From Ramlibacter pinisoli (GTDB taxonomy: Bacteria > Pseudomonadota > Gammaproteobacteria > Burkholderiales > Burkholderiaceae_C): a stretch of 64,000 bases of DNA. Numbering within the stretch: position 1 is the stretch's first letter; the number at the start of each line of letters is the position of its first letter. A program made the position numbers and the translations under genes. Positions 53,115-61,696 of this stretch are shown here, in pieces. The notes under the pieces are model-generated. The model was not told the DNA's origin, did not search any database, and was given only the letters and a program-made list of their open reading frames with translations. The stretch covers positions 496,001 to 560,000 of the forward strand of contig NZ_WSEL01000003.1 in NCBI RefSeq assembly GCF_009758015.1, read 5' to 3'.

Positions 53115-55270
53115 AGCGCCGCGGCTTTCTCCAGGTCACCGCGTCGGCCGGCCTCGCCATCGGCTTCCACGTGCCGTTCGGTGCGCTGGCGCAGGACGCC
53201 ACGCCCGAGATCAACGCCTGGGTAGTGGTCAAGCCCGACGACACCGTGGTGATCCGCATCGCCCGCTCCGAGATGGGCCAGGGCAGCCTCACCGGGCTGG
53301 CGCAGCTGGTCGCCGAAGAACTCGACTGCAACTGGGCCAGGGTGACCACCGAGTACCCGACGCCGGGCCAGAACCTCGCGCGCAACCGCGCCTGGGGCAA
53401 TTTCTCCACCGGCGGCAGCCGCGGCATCCGCGAGTCGCACGACTACGTCCGCAAGGGCGGCGCCGCCGCCCGGCTGATGCTGGTGCAGGCGGCCGCGGCC
53501 GAGTGGAAGGTCCCGGTGGCCGAATGCCGCGCTGCCGGCAGCGTCATCACCCACGTGCCCAGTGGCCGCACCCTCAGCTACGGCAAGGTCGCCGCCGCCG
53601 CCGGCAAGCTGCAGCCGCCCACCGAGGTGCCGCTGAAGGACCCGAAGGACTGGAAGATCGCCGGCAAGCGGCTGGCGCGGCTCGACACCGTCGACAAGGT
53701 CACAGGCCGCCAGGTGTACGGCGCCGACCTCAAGCTGCCCGGCATGCTGAACGCGGCGATCAAGGACTGCCCCGTGTTCGGCGGCAAGGTCAAGAGCTTC
53801 AACGCCGCGGCCGTTGCGGGCCGCCCGGGCGTGAAGAAGGTGCTGCAGGTCGGCGACAGCGCCGTCGCCGTGGTGGCCGACACCTGGTGGCGCGCCAAGA
53901 CCGCGCTCGACGCGCTGCCGATCGAGTGGGACGAGGGCCCGAATGCCAAGGCGTCCAGTGCCACGGTGGCGCAGGTGCTGAAGGCCGGCCTCGACGCCCC
54001 GGAGGCGGCGGTCGGCAACAGCAACGGCGACGCCAGGGCGGCGCTGGCCTCGGCGGCGCGCCGCATCGAGGCGGTGTACGCCTACCCGCACCAGAACCAC
54101 GCGACCATGGAACCGATGAACTCCACGGCCCGCTGGACGCCCGAGCGCTGCGAGGTCTGGACCCCGACCCAGAACGGCGAGGCGGCGCTGGCCGCGACGT
54201 CGGAGGCGGCCGGCCTGCCGGCGCGCCAGTGCGAGGTCTACAAGATCCACCTGGGCGGCGGCTTCGGCCGGCGCGGCGCCGTGCACGACTGGGTGCGGCA
54301 GGCGGTGCTGATCGCCAGGGAGATGCCCGGCACCCCGGTCAAGCTGCTGTGGACGCGCGAGGAGGACATGACGCACGGGCGCTACCACCCCGTCACGCAG
54401 TGCAAGCTGACGGCGGGACTGGATGCGCAGGGCAACGTCACCGCGCTGCACATGCGCATCTCGGGCCAGTCCATCGTCGCCGGCATCTCGCCGCAGTCCA
54501 TCCAGGGCGGCCGCGACCCTGTGGTGTTCCAGGGCCTGAACGCGCCCGGCCCGGAGGCATCGATCGGCTACGGCTTCCCCCACCTGCTGATCGACCATGC
54601 GATGCGCAACCCGCCGGTGCCGCCGGGTTTCTGGCGCGGCGTGAACCTGAACCAGAACACGATCTACCTCGAGTGCTTCATCGACGAGATCGCCGCCGCC
54701 ACGAAGCAGGATCCGCTGGCCCTGCGCCGCAAGCTCATGGCCCAGCATCCCAAGCACCTGGCCGTGCTCAACGCCGTCGCGCAGAAGGTCGGCTGGGACA
54801 CGCCGGCGCCCGACATCGGCGGGCAGAAGGTGTTCCGCGGACTGGCGCAGACCATGGGCTTCGGCAGCTACGTCGCCGCCTGCGCCGAGGTCTCGGTCAA
54901 CCCCGAGGGCGAGCTCAAGGTGCACCGCATCGTGGCCGCCACCGACCCTGGCCATGCCGTCAACCCGCAGCAGATCGAGGCCCAGGTCGAGGGCTCGTTC
55001 GCCTACGGCCTGTCGGCGGCCCTGTTCGGCGAATGCACGCTCAAGGACGGACGCATCGAGCAGACCAACTTCAGCGACTACCCGGTGCTCCACATGCGCC
55101 ACATGCCGAGGGTGGAGACGGTCATCGTGCCCTCGGGCGGCTTCTGGGGCGGCGTGGGCGAGCCCACCATCGCGGTCGCGGCGCCGGCGGTGCTGAACGC
55201 CGTCTACGCGGCCACCGGCAAGCGCATCCGTGACCTGCCGCTGAAGCACCACAGCCTCAAGCAAGCCTGA
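53111..55270 (+). CDS. Molybdopterin-binding subunit of a molybdenum hydroxylase (IorB-like), Tat-exported
   Basis: A 719-residue large subunit of the xanthine dehydrogenase family with a twin-arginine leader ([19 protein letters not shown]), so periplasmic. Cofactor segments are [17 protein letters not shown] near the N-terminus, [19 protein letters not shown] and the C-terminal [21 protein letters not shown], whose glutamate is the expected catalytic base. No separate FAD subunit is encoded, as in IorAB, so electrons should leave to a cytochrome. The stop and the soxX start overlap (TGATG), tying this enzyme to the Sox-like genes. The substrate is unknown. Confidence 0.92.
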   Translation: MKRRGFLQVTASAGLAIGFHVPFGALAQDATPEINAWVVVKPDDTVVIRIARSEMGQGSLTGLAQLVAEELDCNWARVTTEYPTPGQNLARNRAWGNFSTGGSRGIRESHDYVRKGGAAARLMLVQAAAAEWKVPVAECRAAGSVITHVPSGRTLSYGKVAAAAGKLQPPTEVPLKDPKDWKIAGKRLARLDTVDKVTGRQVYGADLKLPGMLNAAIKDCPVFGGKVKSFNAAAVAGRPGVKKVLQVGDSAVAVVADTWWRAKTALDALPIEWDEGPNAKASSATVAQVLKAGLDAPEAAVGNSNGDARAALASAARRIEAVYAYPHQNHATMEPMNSTARWTPERCEVWTPTQNGEAALAATSEAAGLPARQCEVYKIHLGGGFGRRGAVHDWVRQAVLIAREMPGTPVKLLWTREEDMTHGRYHPVTQCKLTAGLDAQGNVTALHMRISGQSIVAGISPQSIQGGRDPVVFQGLNAPGPEASIGYGFPHLLIDHAMRNPPVPPGFWRGVNLNQNTIYLECFIDEIAAATKQDPLALRRKLMAQHPKHLAVLNAVAQKVGWDTPAPDIGGQKVFRGLAQTMGFGSYVAACAEVSVNPEGELKVHRIVAATDPGHAVNPQQIEAQVEGSFAYGLSAALFGECTLKDGRIEQTNFSDYPVLHMRHMPRVETVIVPSGGFWGGVGEPTIAVAAPAVLNAVYAATGKRIRDLPLKHHSLKQA

Positions 55271-55701
55271 TGCACCGGGGCCTGGCCACGGCCGCGCTAT
55301 TGATGGCCGGCGCCGCGGCGGCGCAGGACCTGGTGCCCTATACCGTGAGCGGCGACGGCATCGAGCGGCCGCTGGCGGCGCCCGGCGATCCGGCGCGCGG
55401 CCGGGCCATCGCCGCCAGCCGCCAGCAGGGGCTGTGCCTGCTGTGCCATCCGGCGCCGATCCCCGAGGAACGCTTCCAGGGCAACCTGGCACCGGATCTG
55501 GCGGGCGTCGGCGCGCGCTACACCACGGCGCAACTGAGGCTGCGCGTCGTCGACGCCCGGCGTGTCACCCCGGCCAGCTTCATGCCGGCCTTCCACGGCA
55601 CCGCCAACCTCTCGCGCGTCGGCGCCGCCTGGCAGGGCAAACCCGTGCTCAGCGCGCAGCAGGTGGAGGACGTCGTCGCGTGGTTGTCCACCTTGCGCTA
55701 G
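55270..55701 (+). CDS. soxX: SoxX-like monohaem cytochrome c
   Basis: A 143-residue cytochrome with a signal peptide (ALLMAGAAAAQ), a CLLCH haem motif at 56-60 in GLCLLCHPAPIPEERFQGNLAPDLAGVGARY, a pattern characteristic of SoxX, and a distal methionine M105 in ASFMPAF. SoxX pairs with SoxA to make the cytochrome that links a sulfur substrate to the SoxY cysteine. Its start overlaps the molybdenum hydroxylase stop. Confidence 0.9.
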   Translation: MHRGLATAALLMAGAAAAQDLVPYTVSGDGIERPLAAPGDPARGRAIAASRQQGLCLLCHPAPIPEERFQGNLAPDLAGVGARYTTAQLRLRVVDARRVTPASFMPAFHGTANLSRVGAAWQGKPVLSAQQVEDVVAWLSTLR

Positions 55702-55711
55702 GCTCGCCCGC

Positions 55712-56182
55712 ATGACGCCTTCCACCTCGTACGGCCGCCGCGCGCTGCTGGGCGCGGGCGCGGCCCTGGTGCTGGTGCGTCCCGCCCTCGCCCAGCCGCT
55801 CGGCAACGCCGCCGGCAAGCAGATGGAGGAGGCCGTCGCCGCCTTCGCGCAGGGGCGACCGGTACGCCCGGGCCGCGTGACGTTCGACATCGCCTCGCTG
55901 GTCGACAACGGCAACGTGGTGCCCGTCACCGTCTCGGTCGACAGCCCGATGACGCCCGCCGACCATGTCGTGCAGCTGGCCATCTTCAACGACCGCAACC
56001 CGCAGCGCGACGTGGCCGTGTTCACGCTGGGCCCGCGCGCCGGCAAGGCCGTGGTGGCCACCCGCATCCGGTTGGCCACCAGCCAGCAGCTGGTCGCCGT
56101 CGCACGCCTGTCCGACGGCAGCCTGTGGAGCCACACGGTGGACGTGATCGTGGCGCTGGCGGCCTGCATCGAGGGCTCGTGA
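55712..56182 (+). CDS. SoxY-like sulfur carrier subunit with AACIEGS C-terminus
   Basis: A 156-residue SoxY homologue with a twin-arginine leader (YGRRALLGAGAALVLVRPALA). The immunoglobulin-like core is clear (VTFDIASLVDNGNVVPVTVSVDSPM, HVVQLAIFNDRNPQRDVAVFTLGP, ATSQQLVAVARLSDGSLW). Canonical SoxY ends GGCGG, with the carrier cysteine on a flexible glycine arm; here the end is ALAACIEGS, keeping a cysteine (C152) but not the glycines. I recall a SoxY-related 'AACIE arm' family being named in protein-family collections; its function is uncharacterised to my knowledge. Confidence 0.88.
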   Translation: MTPSTSYGRRALLGAGAALVLVRPALAQPLGNAAGKQMEEAVAAFAQGRPVRPGRVTFDIASLVDNGNVVPVTVSVDSPMTPADHVVQLAIFNDRNPQRDVAVFTLGPRAGKAVVATRIRLATSQQLVAVARLSDGSLWSHTVDVIVALAACIEGS

Positions 56183-56252
56183 CCATGGCGCCCGCGTCCC
56201 GCGCTTCGTCGTCCCGCCGCCCCGCGCAAGGTCGGCCCACCGGAGGCCCGGC

Positions 56253-56573
56253 ATGGCCCGCGTCCTGATCCAGGTACCCGCCAGCGCTCGCCGCGGCGAG
56301 GTGATCGAGCTGCGCGCCAGCATCGCCCACGTGATGGAGACCGGCTACCGCGCCGGCGCCGACGGGCAGGCGGTGGCGCGCGACATCATCCGGCGCTTCA
56401 CCTGCCGCTACGCCGGCGAAGTCGTCTTCGCGGCCGAGCTCCATCCGGCGATCGCGGCCAATCCCTACCTGGCCTTCCACGCCGTCGCCACCGAGAGCGG
56501 CACGCTGGAATTCGAGTGGCAGGGTGACAACGGCTTCGCGCAGGTCGAACGGCGCGAGCTGCAGGTCACGTGA
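56253..56573 (+). CDS. soxZ: SoxZ-like thiosulfate oxidation carrier partner
   Basis: A 106-residue SoxZ homologue without a leader, as is normal since SoxZ is exported in complex with SoxY. RVLIQVPASARRGEVIELRASIAHVMETGYR, FAAELHPAIAANPYLAFHAVATESGTLEFEW and the DNG turn are diagnostic. A strong GGAGG box precedes the ATG. A 70-base gap separates it from the SoxY-like gene and its stop overlaps soxA (GTGA). Confidence 0.92.
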   Translation: MARVLIQVPASARRGEVIELRASIAHVMETGYRAGADGQAVARDIIRRFTCRYAGEVVFAAELHPAIAANPYLAFHAVATESGTLEFEWQGDNGFAQVERRELQVT

Positions 56574-57343
56574 GGCTGCATCTGGCCGGCATCGCCCTCG
56601 CCGCGCTGGTCGGGTGCACGGCCGCACCGCCAGGGCCGGCGCCTGCCGCGCAGCGCTCCGGCTTCCTCGACATGGGCGTGGCGGTGCAGGAGATGCAGCA
56701 AGACGACGCCGCCAATCCCGCCATGCTGTGGGTGCAGGACGGCCGCCAGCTGTGGTTGCGCCCCGAGGGCCCGCGCTCGGCGTCCTGCACCTCCTGCCAC
56801 GGCGACGTGACGTCGCTGCGGGGCGTGGCGGCGCGCTACCCGGCCTGGGACGAGCCCCTGCGACGGCCGGTGGACCTGGCCACCCGCATCAACCTGTGCC
56901 GCGAACGCCACCAGGGCGCCCTGCCCTGGCCCGCCGAACACCAGGACCTGCTGGCGCTGGAGGCGCTGGTGGGCCTGCAGTCGCGCGGCCTGCCGATCAC
57001 GCCGCCGGCCGACGAGCGGTTGCAGCCCTTCCAGCGCCGCGGCGCCGCCCTGTTCCAGCAGCGCATCGGCCAGCTCGACCTGTCGTGCGCGACCTGCCAC
57101 GACCAGCTGGCCGGCGGCAAGCTGGCCGGCGCCCCGATCACGCAGGGCCAAGCGACCGGCTATCCCATCTACCGCCTCGAGTGGCAGGCGCCCGGCTCGC
57201 TGGCACGCCGCATCCGCAACTGCATGACCGGCGTGCGCGCCGAGCCATTGGCCGCCGGCAGCGTGGAGATGGTGGAACTCGAACTGCACCTGGCCGCGCG
57301 GGCCATGGGGATGGCGGTGGAAACGCCGGCGGTGCGGCCCTAG
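56570..57343 (+). CDS. soxA: SoxA-like dihaem cytochrome c
   Basis: A 257-residue SoxA homologue starting with GTG, with a signal whose cleavage context (LVGC) suggests a lipoprotein. Two haem motifs are CTSCH (73-77) and CATCH (173-177). C110 in INLCRERHQG and C218 in RIRNCMTGVRAEP are at the positions of the distal haem ligand and the catalytic cysteine persulfide of SoxA. Thus SoxXA looks catalytically complete. Last gene of the operon; no soxB, soxC or soxD follows. Confidence 0.92.
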   Translation: MRLHLAGIALAALVGCTAAPPGPAPAAQRSGFLDMGVAVQEMQQDDAANPAMLWVQDGRQLWLRPEGPRSASCTSCHGDVTSLRGVAARYPAWDEPLRRPVDLATRINLCRERHQGALPWPAEHQDLLALEALVGLQSRGLPITPPADERLQPFQRRGAALFQQRIGQLDLSCATCHDQLAGGKLAGAPITQGQATGYPIYRLEWQAPGSLARRIRNCMTGVRAEPLAAGSVEMVELELHLAARAMGMAVETPAVRP

Positions 57344-57359
57344 CGCGGCCGCGTCGGGC

Positions 57360-57809
57360 CTACTGCAGCGGCCCCTTCAGGGCCTTGGGCACCGGCAGCG
57401 GCAGCACGCCGATGCCTTCATCCAGCAGGGCTTCGGTTTCCTCGCGCGAGGCCTGGCCGCGGATGCCGCGCTCCTCGGTCTCGCCGTAGTGGATGCGGCG
57501 GGCCTCCTCGGCGAAGCGCTCGCCGACGTCCTCGGTGTTGGCCATCACGTGGCGCACCATCTTCAGCCAGGCCGCCTGCATGGCTGCCTCGGGCATCGTG
57601 GCCACCTCCTGGCGCGGCTGGGCTTCAGGCTGGGGCTGGGCTGCGCCGAGGTTCAGGCGCGGGGCCGACGGCATCTTGGCGATGGCGGTGTCGCCGCAGT
57701 AGGGGCACTCGACCAGGCCGCGCCCGAGTTGGTCCTGGAAGTCGTCTTCCGAGCCGAACCAGCCTTCGAAGGCATGGAGGTGCGTGCACTGGAGGTTGAG
57801 GACTTTCAT
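57360..57809 (-). CDS. DUF1178 family protein
   Basis: A 149-residue conserved protein with an N-terminal zinc-ribbon-like start (LQCTHLHAFEGWFGS then VECPYCGDTAIAKMPSAPRL) and a C-terminal helical part (MQAAWLKMVRHVMANTEDVGERFAEEARRIHYGETEERGIRGQASREE). The first knuckle retains only one cysteine. The function is unknown. It is commonly found beside the Nudix gene and the nuo operon in this lineage (general knowledge). Confidence 0.9.
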   Translation of the reverse strand: MKVLNLQCTHLHAFEGWFGSEDDFQDQLGRGLVECPYCGDTAIAKMPSAPRLNLGAAQPQPEAQPRQEVATMPEAAMQAAWLKMVRHVMANTEDVGERFAEEARRIHYGETEERGIRGQASREETEALLDEGIGVLPLPVPKALKGPLQ

Positions 57810-57819
57810 GGCCCGTCCA

Positions 57820-58395
57820 TTATGGGCGCCAGTTCAAAGACCAGGACCCCGACAGGACGTTCTGCAGCCACAGCATGCAGCTGAGCGTCTTGGCATCCGT
57901 CACGCGACCGTCGCGGCACCACTGCAGCAGCTCGGTCGGCGTGGCCGCGAACACGTCGAGGAATTCGCCGGCGTCCAGGCTCCTCTCGCCGGCCACCAGG
58001 CCACGGGCGAACCAGATGTCGATGAACTCGGTCGAATACGCGATGACCGGGTGCATCAGGCCGGCGTGCGCCCATTCGCGGGCCGTGTAGCCGGTCTCCT
58101 CGCGCAGTTCGCGCTCCGCGCACGCACGGCGGTCCTCGCCGGGGTCGATCTTGCCGGCCGGGAATTCGATCATCACCTGCCCCACCGGGTGACGGTGCTG
58201 GCGCTCCAGCACCACGCGGCCGTCGTCGAGCAGGGGCACCACCACGACGGCGCCGGGGTGGACGACATATTCGCGCGTGGCCGGCTGGCCATCGGGCAGC
58301 GCGACGTGATCGCGCACCACGTGCAGGAAGCGGCCGCGCAGCAGTTCCTCCTGCGACACCGTGGTCTCGACCAGGTGCAGGTGGCGTTCAGTCAT
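57820..58395 (-). CDS. Nudix hydrolase, ADP-ribose pyrophosphatase-like
   Basis: A 191-residue Nudix hydrolase with an intact box G-x5-E-x7-REUxEExGU in GKIDPGEDRRACAERELREETGY and the upstream QHRHPVGQVMIEFPAG typical of ADP-ribose pyrophosphatases. It overlaps the DUF2818 stop by 8 bases, so it is transcribed as the tail of the nuo operon. ADP-ribose or a related NAD breakdown product is the likely substrate. Confidence 0.92.
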   Translation of the reverse strand: MTERHLHLVETTVSQEELLRGRFLHVVRDHVALPDGQPATREYVVHPGAVVVVPLLDDGRVVLERQHRHPVGQVMIEFPAGKIDPGEDRRACAERELREETGYTAREWAHAGLMHPVIAYSTEFIDIWFARGLVAGERSLDAGEFLDVFAATPTELLQWCRDGRVTDAKTLSCMLWLQNVLSGSWSLNWRP

Positions 58396-58696
58396 GGCGC
58401 CGCTTGTACAGGTAGCGCCAGACGAAACCGGGGAAGGCGAGCGTCAGGAACAGTGCGCCGGTGATGGCGTAGAACTCCCAGCCCTGCGGCGCGATCTGCC
58501 CGAGGCGGTTCTCCAGCAGCAGGCCGAGGCCGCCGACTAGAAGGTAGAAGGCCACCAGCTCGAGCACGCGGACACCGAGCGGCTTGGGCGCACGCAACGG
58601 CCAGACCCCGAGCAGTTGCCGGTCGAGCACGAACGGCAGGTTGGCCGCCACCACGGCGACCACGATCACCAGCCAGACCGAGACGGCCTGCGACAC
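58388..58696 (-). CDS. DUF2818 small membrane protein downstream of nuoN
   Basis: A 102-residue protein with three hydrophobic segments (SVWLVIVVAVVAANLPFVL, VLELVAFYLLVGGLGLLL, FYAITGALFLTLAFPGFVW). I choose the GTG at 58696 because family members begin MSQ; a GTG at 58705 is 1 base after the nuoN stop. This family is restricted to Burkholderiales-like genomes and follows nuoN, suggesting a complex I-linked role that is not characterised. Confidence 0.88.
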   Translation of the reverse strand: MSQAVSVWLVIVVAVVAANLPFVLDRQLLGVWPLRAPKPLGVRVLELVAFYLLVGGLGLLLENRLGQIAPQGWEFYAITGALFLTLAFPGFVWRYLYKRRHD

Positions 58697-58706
58697 CCCC
58701 GCCACC

Positions 58707-60194
58707 TCAGGTGGCGAGCGTCTTGACGATCGCGTCGGCGCACAGCGTCATCAGACCGCCGGGCACCAGGCCCAGGATCAGCACCAGCGCGCCGTTGATC
58801 GACAGCACGGTGCGCACGTCGGCCGGGGCGGACACCGTGGTGGCCGTGATCGGCGAGTCGAAGTACATGACCTTCACGACGCGCAGGTAGTAGAACGCGC
58901 CGATCAGCGACGCCAGGACCGCGAAGATCGCCAGGCCGATGTAGAGCGGCTCGCCGCTGGCCACCAGCGCCTGCAGGACGGCCAGCTTGGCGTAGAAGCC
59001 CACCAGCGGCGGGATGCCGGCCAGCGAGAACATGCAGATGGCCATGATGCCGGCGTACAGCGGGCTGCGCTGGTTCAGGCCGGCCAGGTCGGCGATCTCC
59101 TCGCTCTCGAAGCCCTCGCGCGCCAGCAGCAGCACGATGCCGAAGGCGCCGAGCGTGGTGAGCACGTAGGTGATGATGTAGAACATCGACGCGCTGTACG
59201 CGAACTGCGCGTTGCCGGTGTTGCCGTTCACGACGCCGGCGGTCAGGCCCAGCACCACGAAGCCCATCTGCGCGATGGTCGAGTAGGCCAGCATGCGCTT
59301 GAGGTTGCTCTGCGCGATGGCGGCCAGGTTGCCCACCAGCAGCGACGCCACGGCCAGCAGCATCAGCATCTGCTGCCAGTCGAGCGCGAGCGGGATCATG
59401 CCTTCGACCAGCAGGCGGATGGCGATACCGAACGCGGCCAGCTCCGGCGCCGAGCCGATCATCAGCGTGATGGACGTGGGGGCGCCCTGGTACACGTCGG
59501 GGATCCACATGTGGAACGGGGCGGCGCCCAGCTTGAAGGCCAGCCCGGCGACGATGAACACCAGGCCGAACACCAGCACCTGGTGGCGCACGCGGCCGCT
59601 GCCGATGACGCGGAACACCTCGTTGATGTCGAGCGAGCCGGTGGCGCCGTACAGCATGGAGATGCCGTACAGCAGGAAGCCGGAGGCCATGGCGCCGAGC
59701 ACGAAGTACTTCATGGCGGCCTCGGTGGACGTGGCGTTGTCGCGGCGCAGTGCGACCAGCGCGTAGCTGCACAGCGTCATGAGCTCCAGGCCCAGGTAGA
59801 TCATCAGGAAGTTGCTGCCCGAGATCATCACGAACATGCCCAGCAGCGCGAACATCGCCAGCGTGAACATCTCGCCGCCACGCAGCATGTCGCGGTCGGC
59901 CGCGTAGGGACGGCCGTACACCAGCGTCACCATCATGGCGAGGGAGGCGAAGCACTTGAGCCAGTTGCCCATGGGGTCGCTCACGACCATGTGGCCGAAG
60001 GCGTAGGCGGTCTGGCCGTTGATGGCGAATTCGGCCGACAGGTAGGCGACGACCGCCAGCGTGCCGAGGGTCAGGCCGTACGACAGCGTGCGCAGGCGGG
60101 AGCGGACGCCGAGGTCGACCAGGGCGATGACGCACGCCATCACCATCAGGAAGATCTCGGGCGAGACGACGAACAGGCTTGTTGTGTCGAACAT
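58707..60194 (-). CDS. nuoN: NADH-quinone oxidoreductase subunit N
   Basis: A 495-residue antiporter-like subunit of respiratory complex I with about 14 membrane helices. The conserved proton-channel segment includes [22 protein letters not shown] and the lysine-bearing [21 protein letters not shown]. It lies 13 bases after nuoM in the order L-M-N, with the DUF2818 and Nudix genes following. Confidence 0.96.
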   Translation of the reverse strand: MFDTTSLFVVSPEIFLMVMACVIALVDLGVRSRLRTLSYGLTLGTLAVVAYLSAEFAINGQTAYAFGHMVVSDPMGNWLKCFASLAMMVTLVYGRPYAADRDMLRGGEMFTLAMFALLGMFVMISGSNFLMIYLGLELMTLCSYALVALRRDNATSTEAAMKYFVLGAMASGFLLYGISMLYGATGSLDINEVFRVIGSGRVRHQVLVFGLVFIVAGLAFKLGAAPFHMWIPDVYQGAPTSITLMIGSAPELAAFGIAIRLLVEGMIPLALDWQQMLMLLAVASLLVGNLAAIAQSNLKRMLAYSTIAQMGFVVLGLTAGVVNGNTGNAQFAYSASMFYIITYVLTTLGAFGIVLLLAREGFESEEIADLAGLNQRSPLYAGIMAICMFSLAGIPPLVGFYAKLAVLQALVASGEPLYIGLAIFAVLASLIGAFYYLRVVKVMYFDSPITATTVSAPADVRTVLSINGALVLILGLVPGGLMTLCADAIVKTLAT

Positions 60195-60207
60195 GGTGGC
60201 CGCGACC

Positions 60208-61683
60208 TCAATTCAGTTTCGAAGCAGCGACCTGCTTCAGGAAGTTCGCCACGGACGCGTCCATCACGTCGGTGAACGGCTTCGGATAGACGCCCATCAC
60301 CAGCACCGCGGCGGCCAGCAGGCCCAGCATCAGGAACTCGCGGGCATTGATGTCGGTGAGTTCGCGCACGTGGTCGTTGGCCACCGGGCCGAGGTACACG
60401 CGCTTGTACATCCAGAGGCTGTAGGCGGCGCCCCAGACCAGGGCGGTGGAAGCCAGCAGGCCCAGCCAGAAGTTCGCCTTGACCGTGCCCAGGATGACCA
60501 TCCACTCGCCGACGAAGCCGGCGGTGGCGGGCAGGCCGCAGTTGGCCATGGTGAACAGCAGCGCGAACGCGGCGAAGTTCGGCATGGTGTTGACCACGCC
60601 GCCGTAGTCGGCGATCTCGCGCGAATGCACGCGGTCGTACAGCACGCCGATGCACAGGAACATGGCGCCCGAGACGAAGCCGTGGGCGATCATCTGCACC
60701 AGGCCGCCGGAGACGCCCAGGTCGCTGAAGATGAAGAAACCGAGCGTGACGAAGCCCATGTGCGCGACGGACGAATAGGCCACCAGCTTCTTCATGTCCT
60801 TCTGCACCATCGCGACCAGGCCGACGTAGATGACGGCGATGATGGACAGCGCGATGATGAACCAGGCCCACTCGCGCGCGGCGTCCGGCGCGATGGGCAT
60901 GGAAAAGCGCAGGAAGCCGTAGGCACCGAGCTTCAGCATGATGGCGGCCAGCACCGCCGAGCCGCCGGTGGGCGCCTCCACGTGCACGTCGGGCAGCCAG
61001 GTGTGCACCGGCCACATCGGCACCTTCACGGCGAAGGCGGCGAAGAAGGCGAAGAACAGCAGCGTCTGCACCGTGCCGGCCAGCGGCAGCTTGTGCCAGG
61101 TGGCGATGTCGAAGCTGCCACCCGACTTGGAGTACAGGTAGATCAGCGCGATGAGCATCAGCAGCGATCCCAGCAGCGTGTACAGGAAGAACTTGAACGC
61201 CGCGTAGATCTTCCTCGGGCCGCCCCAGATGCCGATGATCAGGTACATCGGGATCAGCGTGGCCTCGAAGAACACGTAGAACAGCATCGCGTCGAGGGCG
61301 CAGAAGACGCCGATCATCAGCCCCGACAGGATGAGGAAGGCGCCCATGTACTGGTTGACGCGCTCGGTGATCACCTCCCAGGCGGAAATGACCACCACCA
61401 CCGTGATGAAGGCGGTGAGCAGCACGAACCAGAACGAGATGCCGTCCAGCCCCAGGTGGTAGCTGACGTTGAAGCGGTCGATCCAGGGCGCCTTTTCGAC
61501 GAACTGCATCTCGGCGGTGCCGTTCTTGAACGCGCCGTACAGCGGCAGCGTGACCAGGAAGCTGACGATGGCGCCGATCAACGCCAGCCAGCGCACGGCG
61601 CGCGCATGCTCGTCCCTCCCCAGGGCAAGCAACACGATGCCGAACAGGATCGGCGTCCAGATGGCGAGGCTGAGCACTCCCAC
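60208..61683 (-). CDS. nuoM: NADH-quinone oxidoreductase subunit M
   Basis: A 491-residue proton-pumping membrane subunit of complex I, starting with GTG at 61683 behind AAGGAG. The core [49 protein letters not shown] carries the channel lysines and the conserved HTWLPDAHVEAPT-like motif. It is 13 bases after nuoL. Confidence 0.96.
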   Translation of the reverse strand: MGVLSLAIWTPILFGIVLLALGRDEHARAVRWLALIGAIVSFLVTLPLYGAFKNGTAEMQFVEKAPWIDRFNVSYHLGLDGISFWFVLLTAFITVVVVISAWEVITERVNQYMGAFLILSGLMIGVFCALDAMLFYVFFEATLIPMYLIIGIWGGPRKIYAAFKFFLYTLLGSLLMLIALIYLYSKSGGSFDIATWHKLPLAGTVQTLLFFAFFAAFAVKVPMWPVHTWLPDVHVEAPTGGSAVLAAIMLKLGAYGFLRFSMPIAPDAAREWAWFIIALSIIAVIYVGLVAMVQKDMKKLVAYSSVAHMGFVTLGFFIFSDLGVSGGLVQMIAHGFVSGAMFLCIGVLYDRVHSREIADYGGVVNTMPNFAAFALLFTMANCGLPATAGFVGEWMVILGTVKANFWLGLLASTALVWGAAYSLWMYKRVYLGPVANDHVRELTDINAREFLMLGLLAAAVLVMGVYPKPFTDVMDASVANFLKQVAASKLN

Positions 61684-61696
61684 GTTCTTCTTCTCC

